A DNA stretch of 64,000 nt, taken from positions 92,560 to 156,559 of the forward strand of contig NZ_SWLG01000010.1 of assembly GCF_005747095.1 (NCBI RefSeq). The letters are read 5' to 3'. Under the pieces are notes generated by a model. That model worked only from the letters and a program-made list of their open reading frames with translations. It did not search any database and was not told the DNA's origin. Origin of the DNA: Exobacillus caeni. Lineage in GTDB: Bacteria > Bacillota > Bacilli > Bacillales > Guptibacillaceae. The stretch's first letter is position 1. Each line of letters begins with the position of its first letter. Made by a program: the position numbers and the translations under genes. Positions 34,567 to 42,319 of the stretch are shown here, piece after piece.

Positions 34567-35988
34567 ATGACGACTAATTATATGATGTACATTAATGGAG
34601 AATGGACAGGACAGGATCTAGAAACGATCAAAGTTGAAAACCCGGCAACCAATGAACTGGTAGGAACAGTTCCAAAAGGCAGTACAAAGGAAGCGGAGGA
34701 GGCTGTTGATGCAGCTTATGAAGCTTTCAAGGAATGGTCCCAGTTCTCGGCTTACGAACGTGCGGAGATTATTCGAAAATGGCATGACTTGATCGATGAA
34801 AAGAAAGAAGAGATCGCAAAAGTCATGACTGCTGAACAGGGGAAACCGCTCAAGGAAGCTCTCGGGGAAATGGGTTACGCAAACGGCTTTTTCTCATGGT
34901 ATGCAGAAGAAGCGAAGCGTATCTACGGGGAAACAATCCCTGCCACTCAACGAAACAAGCGCCTCTTTGTTCATAAGCAGCCAGTTGGAGTAGTAGCTGC
35001 GATCACGCCATGGAACTTTCCGGCAGCTATGATAACAAGAAAAGTTGGTCCGGCTCTTGCAGCAGGATGTACTGTGGTGATCAAACCGGCAAACCTGACA
35101 CCGCTAACGGCGATCAAAATGATAGAGCTCGCGGAAGAAGCAGGCATTCCGAAAGGGGTCGTCAACCTTGTAACCGGTGATTCGAGAGCGATCGGACAGG
35201 TGTGGCTTGAGGATGACCGTGTTCGCAAGCTTACATTTACCGGTTCAACTGAGGTCGGAAAGGTATTGTTGAAGGGTGCAGCAGATACGGTGAAAAAAGT
35301 ATCCATGGAGCTCGGGGGCCATGCGCCTGTTATCGTGATGGATGATGCCGACCTGGACAAAGCGGTGGAAGGTGTCATCAATTCGAAATTCCGTAATGCA
35401 GGACAGACGTGCATCTGCTCAAATCGTGTTTTCGTACATGAATCCATTGCAGATAAGTTCGTCCCTGCACTTGTTGCTAAAGTGAAAGAGCTTAAGATGG
35501 GTAACGGAATGGATGAAGGTGTCGATGTTGGTCCGCTTATCGATCAACATGCTGTAGAAAAAGTTCAAGCTCACATTGATAATGCCGTTCAAAACGGTGC
35601 GAAAATCGAAACAGGAGGAAAAAGTAAAGAAGGCCTTTATTTTGAACCGACTGTCTTATCGAATGTAAGTGATGACATGCTTTGTATGTTTGAAGAAACG
35701 TTCGGGCCATTAGCGCCTGTCACAACGTTTAAAACAGAAGAAGAAGTGATCAAACGAGCGAACGACTCGATCTTCGGACTTGCTGCGTATGTATTTACGG
35801 AAAACATCTCTCGTGGTATCCGTGTATCTGAAGCGCTTGAATACGGAATCGTTGGCCTGAATGACGGACTTCCTTCCACACCACAGGCACCGTTCGGCGG
35901 TTTTAAGCAAAGCGGTATCGGACGTGAAGGCGGACATTATGGCATCGAAGACTTCTTAGAAGTGAAATATATTTCTTTAGGATTGTAA
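34567..35988 (+). CDS. gabD: Succinate-semialdehyde dehydrogenase, NAD(P)+
   Basis: This aldehyde dehydrogenase-superfamily enzyme of 473 residues should oxidise succinate semialdehyde to succinate. Motifs are TPWNFPAAMITRKVGPALAAG (positions about 147-167), FTGSTEVGK for the cofactor, the general base Glu in MELGGHAP, and the nucleophile Cys282 in GQTCICSNR. Cys284, two residues on, gives the CxC arrangement of the redox-switch loop known from human SSADH. GGFKQSGIGREGG lies near the end. It is the last gene of the sigma-54 operon and closes the proposed route into the TCA cycle. Glutarate-semialdehyde or other semialdehydes are alternatives. Confidence 0.92.
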   Translation: MTTNYMMYINGEWTGQDLETIKVENPATNELVGTVPKGSTKEAEEAVDAAYEAFKEWSQFSAYERAEIIRKWHDLIDEKKEEIAKVMTAEQGKPLKEALGEMGYANGFFSWYAEEAKRIYGETIPATQRNKRLFVHKQPVGVVAAITPWNFPAAMITRKVGPALAAGCTVVIKPANLTPLTAIKMIELAEEAGIPKGVVNLVTGDSRAIGQVWLEDDRVRKLTFTGSTEVGKVLLKGAADTVKKVSMELGGHAPVIVMDDADLDKAVEGVINSKFRNAGQTCICSNRVFVHESIADKFVPALVAKVKELKMGNGMDEGVDVGPLIDQHAVEKVQAHIDNAVQNGAKIETGGKSKEGLYFEPTVLSNVSDDMLCMFEETFGPLAPVTTFKTEEEVIKRANDSIFGLAAYVFTENISRGIRVSEALEYGIVGLNDGLPSTPQAPFGGFKQSGIGREGGHYGIEDFLEVKYISLGL

Positions 35989-35992
35989 TCAG

Positions 35993-36028
35993 AAAAGTAG
36001 GCTGGCAAAGATCAGTCTACTTTTTTTC
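35993..36028 (+). terminator. Terminator of the sigma-54 operon
   Basis: AGTAGGCTG pairs with CAGTCTACT (one G-U pair) across an 8-base loop, followed by TTTTTT. Confidence 0.88.
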
Positions 36029-36083
36029 ATTATCTTACCATATGTTTTATCACATGCTAGTTTTATGTTGAAAATTTTTCATT

Positions 36084-36111
36084 TGCATATGGTAAAGCCG
36101 AAGTATAGAAT
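36084..36111 (+). promoter_or_regulatory. Possible promoter of the TPP-riboswitch transcript
   Basis: TTGCAT at 36084 and TAGAAT at 36106 are 16 bases apart and lie about 30 bases before the aptamer. The -35 overlaps the inverted repeat ending CATATGGTAA. Confidence 0.4.
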
Positions 36112-36139
36112 AAACATTAAGGGATGCAACTGAATATGA

Positions 36140-36241
36140 AGTTTCTACTAGGGGAGCCTGTGGTGCAGGCTGAGAAAAAAGCGATCAACTTTTTGACCCT
36201 CAGGACCTGATCTGGATCATGCCAGCGTAGGGAAGTAGTTT
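36140..36241 (+). ncRNA. TPP riboswitch (THI element)
   Basis: All conserved thi-box blocks are present: GGGGAGCC, CAGGCTGAGA, GACCCTCAGGACCTGATCTG and GATCATGCCAGCGTAGGGA. The flanks TCTAC and GTAG form the P1 stem. Thiamine pyrophosphate binding would favour the terminator that follows and lower expression of the SDR and thiM genes. Confidence 0.97.
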
Positions 36242-36257
36242 AGTCGTTTAAAACTAT

Positions 36258-36295
36258 GACCGGGTCCTTTTGGAGCCCGGTCTTTTAGTTTTTTT
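36258..36295 (+). terminator. TPP riboswitch terminator
   Basis: GACCGGGTCC pairs with GGAGCCCGGTC (one bulged base) across TTTT, followed by TTTTAGTTTTTTT. Confidence 0.9.
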
Positions 36296-36322
36296 GAGAT
36301 ATAAAAATAGGAGGCGAATGGA

Positions 36323-37084
36323 ATGGAAGTCGGAAAACAAACGGTTCTGGTCACTGGGGCTAGCAGAGGGTTAGGGGCTGCCATCGCAACTGCTTTTGCA
36401 AAAGAAGGAGCAAATGTGGTAGTTAACTATTTTAAGAGTAAAGAAAAAGCAGAAGAGCTTGTGAAGGCGTTAGGCGATAATGCTATTGCCATACAGGCTG
36501 ACGTAAGAGACAGGGACCAGGTAAATGAAATGGCCGCAAAAGCAAAAGAACACTTTAACACACCGGTGACAACTGTCGTGAACAACGCCCTGGTCGATTT
36601 TCAGTTCAATCCGGTTACCCAGAAAAATGTTTTTGAGCTCGATTGGGGGAAATTTAACACCCAATTTGAAGGAAGCATTAAAGGAGCGTTAAACACTGTT
36701 CAGGCCTGTGTAGCGGATATGAAAGAACAGGGATTTGGACGCATTATAAACATCGGAACGAACCTGGTACAAAATCCGGTCGTGGCCTACCACGAATACA
36801 CAACAGGAAAGGCTGCTTTACTCGGCTTTACACGAAACCTGGCAAAAGAGTTAGGGCAATATGGCATTACAGTCAATATGATTTCTGGAGGCCTTCTAAA
36901 GCAAACAGACGCGAGCAGCGTGACGTCAGAAGAGGTGTTTGGGATCATCGAATCGGCCACACCTTTACAAAAAGTCACTTCCCCGGAAGAACTTGCAGAT
37001 ACCGCCCTATTTTTCGCTTCGCCATGGTCGAGAGCTGTGACAGGGCAGAATCTTGTTGTGGACGGCGGATTGGTGATGGATTAA
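36323..37084 (+). CDS. Short-chain dehydrogenase/reductase under TPP control
   Basis: This NAD(P)-dependent classical SDR has 253 residues. The cofactor motif is TGASRGLG, the structural NNALV replaces the usual NNAG, and the catalytic Tyr-Lys pair is in YHEYTTGKAAL. The C terminus is GQNLVVDGGLVMD. It resembles 3-oxoacyl-ACP reductases in overall sequence. The location is the striking point: it is the first gene behind a TPP riboswitch and 21 bases before thiM, so it probably acts in thiazole or thiamine salvage rather than in fatty acid synthesis. ATG 36323 follows TAGGAGGCGAATGGA; another ATG at 36318 is out of frame. Confidence 0.9.
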   Translation: MEVGKQTVLVTGASRGLGAAIATAFAKEGANVVVNYFKSKEKAEELVKALGDNAIAIQADVRDRDQVNEMAAKAKEHFNTPVTTVVNNALVDFQFNPVTQKNVFELDWGKFNTQFEGSIKGALNTVQACVADMKEQGFGRIINIGTNLVQNPVVAYHEYTTGKAALLGFTRNLAKELGQYGITVNMISGGLLKQTDASSVTSEEVFGIIESATPLQKVTSPEELADTALFFASPWSRAVTGQNLVVDGGLVMD

Positions 37085-37105
37085 GAGAAAAGGGGGAAAC
37101 AAGTG

Positions 37106-37894
37106 ATGCTTGAAACGATAGCGTTAGTGCAAGAGTCCAACCCTCTTGTACATAATATTACCAATGTGGTTGTAACCAATTTTACAGCGAACGGCCTGCT
37201 GGCACTCGGTGCTTCACCGGTGATGGCGTATGCACCTGAAGAGGTGGGAGAGATGGCAGGGATAGCTGGAGCGCTTGTTCTGAACATCGGAACCTTAACC
37301 AGTGAAGTGATCGAAGCGATGATCATCGCGGGAAAAGCTGCGAATGAAAAAGGGACCCCTGTCATCCTTGACCCAGTCGGTGCTGGAGCAACTGGCTTCC
37401 GTACCGAGATGGCCCAGAAAATCTTAAAGGAAGTGAACGTCACTGTCTTAAGAGGGAATGTAGCTGAAATCGCGAATGTCGCGGGAGAAAATTGGACGAT
37501 AAAAGGAGTAGATGCAGGCGAGGCTGAGGGGGACGTGACGGAGCTTGCGAAAAAAGCAGCTTCGAAGTTTGGGTGCACTGTTGCCATTACCGGGAAAGTC
37601 GATGTGATTGCCAGCAAGAATGGCACAAACCTTGTGAAAAATGGAGATCCTCTATTAACAAAAGTAACGGGGACAGGCTGTTTGTTGTCATCTGTAATAG
37701 GTGCCTTCACGGCTGTCGAAAATGACACGCTTCTTGCAGTCACAGCAGCAGTTGCCTCTTACGGAATCGCGGCTGAAAGGGCAGCAAAAATAGCAGGGGA
37801 TAAAGGTCCCGGAAGTTTTCAAATCGCATTTTTAGATGAGCTTTCAAAGCTAAGTCCTGAGGATGAAACTTATGCAAAAATAGAAAAGATATAA
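37106..37894 (+). CDS. thiM: Hydroxyethylthiazole kinase
   Basis: This ribokinase-fold enzyme of 262 residues phosphorylates 4-methyl-5-(2-hydroxyethyl)thiazole in thiamine salvage. Family motifs are [32 protein letters not shown] N-terminal sequence (residues about 12-39), [19 protein letters not shown], and the anion hole with catalytic Cys in [14 protein letters not shown]. The length is typical. It is co-transcribed with the SDR under the TPP riboswitch; no thiE lies beside it. GTG 37103 in frame is a possible alternative start; both follow AAAAGGGGGAAACAA. Confidence 0.95.
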   Translation: MLETIALVQESNPLVHNITNVVVTNFTANGLLALGASPVMAYAPEEVGEMAGIAGALVLNIGTLTSEVIEAMIIAGKAANEKGTPVILDPVGAGATGFRTEMAQKILKEVNVTVLRGNVAEIANVAGENWTIKGVDAGEAEGDVTELAKKAASKFGCTVAITGKVDVIASKNGTNLVKNGDPLLTKVTGTGCLLSSVIGAFTAVENDTLLAVTAAVASYGIAAERAAKIAGDKGPGSFQIAFLDELSKLSPEDETYAKIEKI

Positions 37895-37948
37895 CGGGAT
37901 GGGTGCAATCTTCAACTGATCCGACATGGTTAATTATAGTGTAGAAGG

Positions 37949-37975
37949 GACATGGAAAGCTTCCATGTCTTTTTT
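37949..37975 (+). terminator. Terminator after thiM
   Basis: GACATGGAA pairs perfectly with TTCCATGTC across AGC, followed by TTTTTT. Confidence 0.9.
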
Positions 37976-38017
37976 CGCATACTTTGTTGCTTAATAAGCT
38001 TCACATTAAAGATGAAC

Positions 38018-38115
38018 GGCGACGTAACGGATGGATGCCCGCGGAAAGCCAACTGCCCGAAGTGGAAATCAATGCTGCAATTACGACGCAGTTTACTGCT
38101 TTTGTGCAAAAACAA
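38018..38115. repeat. Bacillaceae-type intergenic repeat (CCCGCGGAAAGC family)
   Basis: The stretch containing GGATGCCCGCGGAAAGCC and GAAGTGGAAATCAATG resembles a dispersed element that I recall from intergenic regions of many Bacillus genomes. It has a higher GC content than its flanks and no credible gene. Only one copy lies in this window, so the repeat status is from memory. Confidence 0.4.
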
Positions 38116-38251
38116 CAAACTTATAGAAAAGGGCTTTATTTGATAAATACCTATCCTTAAATAGTTTATTCCGGACAGATAAAGGTTAAACGATTACTAA
38201 GTTACCGTTCCTATACTGGAAAACTTGAATTTAATAAAGGAGTTGTTTGCT

Positions 38252-38455
38252 TTGGATAAGGAAGAAAAGCTGGAAGCGCTAGTAGCTAAAGTAACGGAGG
38301 ACACAGTGTCTAACAGTGCAAAGTTGCAGGTTATCATTGATTTATTGATAAAAAGCGAGATAACAACAGAAGAGGAGATTGATAGCTTAGTGAGAAATAA
38401 ATATGAAAAGGAATCAGGAAAATTTACTGATGAGTTATCTGATGAAATAGAATGA
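38252..38455 (+). CDS. Small acidic helical protein, unknown
   Basis: I do not recognise this 67-residue protein. It is acidic and helical (MDKEEKLEALVAKVTEDTVS ... QVIIDLLIKSEITTEEEIDSLV). The frame is open from TTG 38225, but AAAGGAG at 38236 points to TTG 38252 as the start (9-base spacing). It has no membrane or export signal. It could be a small regulator or spore-associated protein; its neighbours give no firm clue. Confidence 0.55.
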   Translation: MDKEEKLEALVAKVTEDTVSNSAKLQVIIDLLIKSEITTEEEIDSLVRNKYEKESGKFTDELSDEIE

Positions 38456-38508
38456 ACCAGAAATATTTATGGGAGATCGTTGCATAAATCGAATAGGTTA
38501 ACACCCAT

Positions 38509-38536
38509 ACCTTTTCCCCATTAGGCACATACACTA
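38509..38536 (+). promoter_or_regulatory. Sigma-K-like promoter of the first Gly/Tyr-rich gene
   Basis: CATACACTA at 38528 matches the sigma-K -10 pattern CATAnnnTA, and an AC dinucleotide sits 17 bases upstream, as in sigma-K promoters. The gene starts 31 bases further on. Confidence 0.5.
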
Positions 38537-38566
38537 TGGTGAAACTTATGGAGGGGGAAAAGGAAA

Positions 38567-38770
38567 ATGGATAGACAATTTTTTGGTTACCCAAGGCCGA
38601 GGCCAAGACCTTTTTATGGATATGGAGGCTATGGCGGATTTTATCCGGGATACGGGTACCCTGGATATGGAGGATATCCCGGGTACGGCGGGTACGGCGG
38701 CTATCCCGGGTACGGCGGTTATCCTGGATACGGATATGGTTTTCAACCTGGATTTGGCACGTTCTTTTAA
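38567..38770 (+). CDS. Gly/Tyr/Pro-rich spore coat-like protein
   Basis: This 67-residue protein is almost entirely G, Y and P after a short polar start (MDRQFFGYPRPRPRPF). It has tandem PGYGGY units and ends FQPGFGTFF. Composition resembles Bacillus coat proteins such as CotT, which are Tyr-rich and become cross-linked. It has no signal peptide, consistent with coat assembly in the mother cell. The ribosome site GGAGGGGGAAAAGGAAA is strong. The repeat codons are GC-richer than surrounding DNA. Confidence 0.75.
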   Translation: MDRQFFGYPRPRPRPFYGYGGYGGFYPGYGYPGYGGYPGYGGYGGYPGYGGYPGYGYGFQPGFGTFF

Positions 38771-39022
38771 AATGAGTTCGACCTAAAACGCAGTGAATAC
38801 TGCGTTTTTTCACGTTTCAAAAGTATAAACTTGCAGCATTAAGTTTATTCAAAGTTCAGGCCGAATTTAAGTTTTAAGGAAAAGTTTAGCAAGGCAATCA
38901 CCATCGCCCAATGGCCTTGTTCTAGCAAGTTTCCGTTATTTATTCCTGTGGATTTTATCTTCAAGGACATGTTTTTTTAACTTATTTGAAAAATCATCGT
39001 GCCTGTTTCTATAAGCCTATAA

Positions 39023-39049
39023 ACGCTTTACAAAAGGATGCATAGAATG
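39023..39049 (+). promoter_or_regulatory. Sigma-K-like promoter of the second Gly/Tyr-rich gene
   Basis: CATAGAATG at 39041 fits the CATAnnnT -10 pattern, with AC at 39023 16 bases upstream. The evidence is weaker than for the first gene. Confidence 0.35.
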
Positions 39050-39081
39050 TAGTAAACCCTGGCAGAAAAAAGGTGAAAGAT

Positions 39082-39360
39082 ATGGCAAAAGCTCTAGAAA
39101 ATAAGGAACGCATTTTTATCCTAATCGTTGTGCTATTCGTTCTTCTTGTGATCGTCGGCACCATTATTCCGACAGGTTGCACGCGTTGCGGTAGAGGAAA
39201 TTGCAGAGGATGTAATAAAGGTTATTATGGCGGAGGATATGGATATGGCTATGGCGGCTATGGTGGGTACCGAGGTGGTTATTACAACGGATACGGCGGT
39301 TATGGGCCGTACGGATACGGAGGATACGGAGCACCGGGTTATGGCTACGGATGGCTCTAA
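39082..39360 (+). CDS. Membrane-anchored Cys-cluster, Gly/Tyr-rich protein
   Basis: This 92-residue protein has one membrane segment (about 11-33, IFILIVVLFVLLVIVGTII). A cysteine cluster follows (GCTRCGRGNCRGCNK, four Cys), then a tail of YGG/YGGYGG repeats ending GYGYGWL. The layout suggests a protein tethered to a membrane with a cross-linkable tail, possibly at the forespore surface. GTG 39073 is in frame, but ATG 39082 has the better AAAAGGTGA spacing. The tail composition matches the neighbouring Gly/Tyr-rich protein, so the two may act in one structure. Confidence 0.7.
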   Translation: MAKALENKERIFILIVVLFVLLVIVGTIIPTGCTRCGRGNCRGCNKGYYGGGYGYGYGGYGGYRGGYYNGYGGYGPYGYGGYGAPGYGYGWL

Positions 39361-39558
39361 AATGAATAATAGCCTGTGTAGAAAAAAGAGCCTTTTCTTC
39401 ACAGGTTTTTTAATGGAATTTAGTAGCACTGTTTTTTGCTCCGTTCAGAGGGGGTATACGCAGCAAAAGTTCATTGGTACATATATTTCCTGAAATTTAG
39501 TTCACATTAGTGCTTCAATCTATCTTGATGATTAGAAAGGGCTACGTTAGAATATAAA

Positions 39559-39575
39559 TTAACTAAAATAGTTAA
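39559..39575 (+). promoter_or_regulatory. Palindromic operator candidate before the ABC exporter
   Basis: TTAACTA-AAA-TAGTTAA is a perfect palindrome with 7-base arms, 58 bases upstream of the ABC gene. It resembles operators of MarR/PadR-like repressors. No regulator gene is adjacent. Confidence 0.4.
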
Positions 39576-39632
39576 CCTATTTAAATATTTATATTGTTAA
39601 TTAAAAGTTTTAATGGGAAAGGGGCTCAAGAG

Positions 39633-40610
39633 ATGCCGAACATCGTGGAAGTATCAGGTTTAAAGAAGTTCTATAAAAATTTCGAGGCGGTAAAAGGAGT
39701 AGACTTGACCGTTAAAGAGGGAGAGATCTTTGGCTTTCTTGGACCGAACGGAGCGGGGAAAAGTACGACGATCAACATGCTTTCCACGATCATAAAACCC
39801 TCTGATGGTACTGCGAAAATAAACGGCTATGATAACGTAACGGAAAAAAATAAAGTCCGTGCAAGTATCGGATTGATCTTTCAGGAATCCACTTTGGATG
39901 AAAAGTTAACCGCCAATGAGAACCTGATGCTGCACTGTAAGTTTTACGGGATCGATAAAAGTCTGCGGGAAGAACGGATCCAGGAAGTACTGGAAATAGT
40001 AGATTTGACTGATCGCCGGAAGAGCATCGTCGAAACCTTTTCAGGTGGGATGAAGCGAAGGCTGGAGATTGCAAGGGGGCTTCTTCATTATCCAAAGGTG
40101 TTGTTTCTTGATGAGCCTACCGTTGGACTGGATCCGCAAACAAGGGCACATATCTGGGAGTACATATTAAAACTGAAGAAAAAAGCTGGGATCACGATTT
40201 TTCTTACCACACACTACATGGATGAAGCGGAAATCTGCGACCGGGTTGCCGTGATCGATCATGGAAAAATCATCGCGCTCGATACTCCGGAAATACTTAA
40301 GTCCCAGGTCGGCGGGGATATGATCGAGGTGTCGACCGGGGACAATGCCGCTGCGAAAAAATTAATAGAAGAAAGGTACGAAACGGAAGTGACTGAGAGT
40401 GAAAACAACCATCTTGCTTTCCGGGTCGATAACGGCAGTGAGTTCTTAGTGGATTTTGTTAAGGAGTTCGATATTCCGATCAAAAGCGTCAACTTAAGAA
40501 GGCCGACATTGAATGATGTGTTTTTGCATTTAACCGGTAGAGAGATCCGGGAAGAAACGCTTTCGAAAAAGGACCTTGCGAGAAAAGGCATGAGAAGGAG
40601 GTTCCACTGA
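39633..40610 (+). CDS. ABC exporter ATP-binding protein (DrrA-like)
   Basis: This 325-residue ATPase subunit of an ABC-2 type exporter shows Walker A GPNGAGKST, a Q loop in LIFQES, signature SGGMKRRLEIA, Walker B VLFLDEPTVGLD and the switch His in TTHYMDEAE. The extra C-terminal domain (about 225-325) is usual for daunorubicin-resistance-type ATPases. The longest frame begins at TTG 39594, but ATG 39633 follows AAAGGGGCTCAAGAG. The partner permease starts immediately after. The substrate could be a drug, lipid or polysaccharide. Confidence 0.93.
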   Translation: MPNIVEVSGLKKFYKNFEAVKGVDLTVKEGEIFGFLGPNGAGKSTTINMLSTIIKPSDGTAKINGYDNVTEKNKVRASIGLIFQESTLDEKLTANENLMLHCKFYGIDKSLREERIQEVLEIVDLTDRRKSIVETFSGGMKRRLEIARGLLHYPKVLFLDEPTVGLDPQTRAHIWEYILKLKKKAGITIFLTTHYMDEAEICDRVAVIDHGKIIALDTPEILKSQVGGDMIEVSTGDNAAAKKLIEERYETEVTESENNHLAFRVDNGSEFLVDFVKEFDIPIKSVNLRRPTLNDVFLHLTGREIREETLSKKDLARKGMRRRFH

Positions 40611-40611
40611 T

Positions 40612-41442
40612 ATGGAAGGTATCATAGCAATCTGGCAGCGAGATGTGATCAAGTTTTTCAGGGACCGGCCAAGGCTTATCGGTTCTTTTGCGATGCCGTT
40701 CATGTTCTTGATATTGTTTGGAAGCGGGATGAGCGGAGCGATGTCGGCTATGCTGGGCGGTTCAAATCAGGCCGGGCCGCTCGCTGATTTTGACTTTGTG
40801 GAATTTATGTTTCCGGGAATCATCGGGATGACAGTGTTCAATACGGCGATCTTTTCTGCGCTTTCCGTTGTTCAGGATAAGGAGTTCGGCTATATGCGTG
40901 AAATTCTCGTTTCTCCCATCTCGAGGGTGTCGATCGCCATTGGTAAAGTCCTGGGAGGAAGTACCGTTGCCGTTTTCCAGGGACTGATGATGTTGATATT
41001 TGTGCCTTTTATCGGCGTATCACTATCGTTCGGAATGGTTCTTGAGCTAATACCTGTCATGTTCCTCGTTGCGTTTACGATCTCTTCACTCGGACTGTTG
41101 ATCTCAAGTTCCTTAAAGACAACGCAAAGCTTTCAGATGGTCATCCAGGTGTTGATCTTTCCGATGTTGTTTTTATCAGGAGCATTGTTCCCGTTAAACG
41201 GTATGCCCTCATGGATGAATTTTATCGTGAAGATCAACCCGTTAACTTACTCGGTCGATATGTTTAAAAAGGTGATCCTACAACCTGAGCAGATGGCACC
41301 GGCATTAAGGCAGGCGATGGGACTGGACCTATCGATATTTAACCATGTGATTACTTTTTTGGAGGAAATCTTAGTAGTAGGAGTCCTCGGAGCAATCTTT
41401 GTGATAGCTGCAACGATCAAGTTTTCGAACTCAGAGGCGTAA
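40612..41442 (+). CDS. ABC-2 type permease
   Basis: This is the six-helix membrane subunit (276 residues) of the exporter with the preceding ATPase, from which it is separated by one base. It has an N-terminal coupling helix (IAIWQRDVIKFFRDRPRL), then a first membrane segment, EFMFPGIIGMTVFNTAIF, and the typical ABC-2 signature near 190-225 (LSGALFPLNGMPSWMNFIVKINPLTYSVD). The ribosome site AGAAGGAGGT lies inside the ATPase gene end, indicating translational coupling. Confidence 0.92.
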   Translation: MEGIIAIWQRDVIKFFRDRPRLIGSFAMPFMFLILFGSGMSGAMSAMLGGSNQAGPLADFDFVEFMFPGIIGMTVFNTAIFSALSVVQDKEFGYMREILVSPISRVSIAIGKVLGGSTVAVFQGLMMLIFVPFIGVSLSFGMVLELIPVMFLVAFTISSLGLLISSSLKTTQSFQMVIQVLIFPMLFLSGALFPLNGMPSWMNFIVKINPLTYSVDMFKKVILQPEQMAPALRQAMGLDLSIFNHVITFLEEILVVGVLGAIFVIAATIKFSNSEA

Positions 41443-41576
41443 CGATCTTTAAAAGCTGTTCAGATAAGAAAGTACTTAATAAGGATAATAAACCTGATTT
41501 TAGTATGAGCTATGATTCGATGGATGGCACCTGCGATTATGAGAGGATTCAGTCCTTGAAAATAGCTATAAGTTGG

Positions 41577-41618
41577 ACCCTTCACCGGAAGAGATTTCGG
41601 TGAGGGTATTGTTGTTTT
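41577..41618 (+). terminator. Terminator downstream of the ABC exporter
   Basis: ACCCTTCACCG pairs with CGGTGAGGGT over about 10 bases of loop, followed by ATTGTTGTTTTT. Confidence 0.75.
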
Positions 41619-41676
41619 TAGAGTGTTTTCCCTTTATCAGCTATTGAAGCAGTTTATGGTAAACAAAAAACAGAAG

Positions 41677-41715
41677 AAAAAACGGTGAGTGGCTGAGACC
41701 GCTGACCGTTTTTTA
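41677..41715. terminator. Bidirectional terminator before the dinB-like gene
   Basis: AAAAAACGGT pairs with ACCGTTTTTT, with an inner AGTGG / CCGCT stem. It can serve both the plus-strand transcript and the minus-strand dinB-like gene. Confidence 0.8.
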
Positions 41716-41800
41716 TACCTGGATGGGATTCGGTTAAAACGCCGTGTAGGATAAGGCTGGTATTCCAAATTTTTAACAAAAATATCCAAAAGGATCAACT

Positions 41801-42319
41801 TTAAGTTCCAGGTTTTCTATCGTATAGGTACATAATATAGTCAGTCTGTACACCAGGAAAACCCTGTTGGCGAATCATTGCAGCAAGATTTCCACGGTGG
41901 TAGGTACCATGATTAACGACATGTTGCACAAGTTCTGAAAGGCGGGTTTCAAGTCGGCCGAACGTCGGATGTTCCGGAGCGATAGGCTTGTCTAAATCTT
42001 CTTGACTATTGAAAAAGGCTTTATACAGATCGGCCAGTTTTGCATACACGGTTTCTATTTCTTCGAGGCTTTTATCTTTTGTTTTTCCCTGCACTTGTAC
42101 AATAGAAGCTTGAATCTCTTCCATACTGCACTCCTGCATTACGCCGAGCCATAATGTATCTGTGGTATAAATATGAACAAGTGCTTGCCTTATCGAGGGA
42201 AAAACACTTTGTATTTCCCGGTCATACATCTCCTCTGGCAATTCTTTCAATCGCTCAAAAAACTTATTGTTCGCCCAAACATGATAATCATATAGCTGCA
42301 ACACGTGATGTTTTTTCAT
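41801..42319 (-). CDS. DinB family protein
   Basis: This 172-residue four-helix bundle protein belongs to the DinB/YfiT superfamily, probably binding a metal ion. Typical features are LYDYHVWANNKFFERLKELP at the start, the His in ALVHIYTTDTLWL, and the pair in QHVVNHGTYHRGNLAAMIR. These His residues form the usual metal site. Members are thiol-dependent transferases or of unknown role. Upstream ATG 42358 is in frame, but ATG 42319 follows GAGGGAGGAACCCGTA and starts at the canonical MKKHHVLQLYDYH. It stands alone. Confidence 0.9.
   Translation of the reverse strand: MKKHHVLQLYDYHVWANNKFFERLKELPEEMYDREIQSVFPSIRQALVHIYTTDTLWLGVMQECSMEEIQASIVQVQGKTKDKSLEEIETVYAKLADLYKAFFNSQEDLDKPIAPEHPTFGRLETRLSELVQHVVNHGTYHRGNLAAMIRQQGFPGVQTDYIMYLYDRKPGT

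Larger units (their letters stand above)
41443..41800. other. Gap with terminators
   Basis: No intact gene is supported. From about 41450 one frame reads KKVLNKDNKPDFSMSYDSM then DGTCDYERIQSL before a stop near 41560. It looks more protein-like than random sequence and may be a gene remnant, but I cannot name it. Two hairpins follow. Confidence 0.35.

Noticed and set aside
37081..37743. A 220-codon minus-strand frame over thiM
   Set aside because: It is a low-complexity S/T/P/A-rich shadow of thiM.
37952..38143. A 63-codon plus-strand frame after thiM
   Set aside because: It starts inside the thiM terminator hairpin and runs through a dispersed intergenic repeat, so it is not a credible gene.
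38583..38786. Alternative frame through the Gly/Tyr-rich repeat gene
   Set aside because: The repetitive DNA leaves several frames open. Only the frame starting at 38567 has a ribosome site and a coat-like composition.
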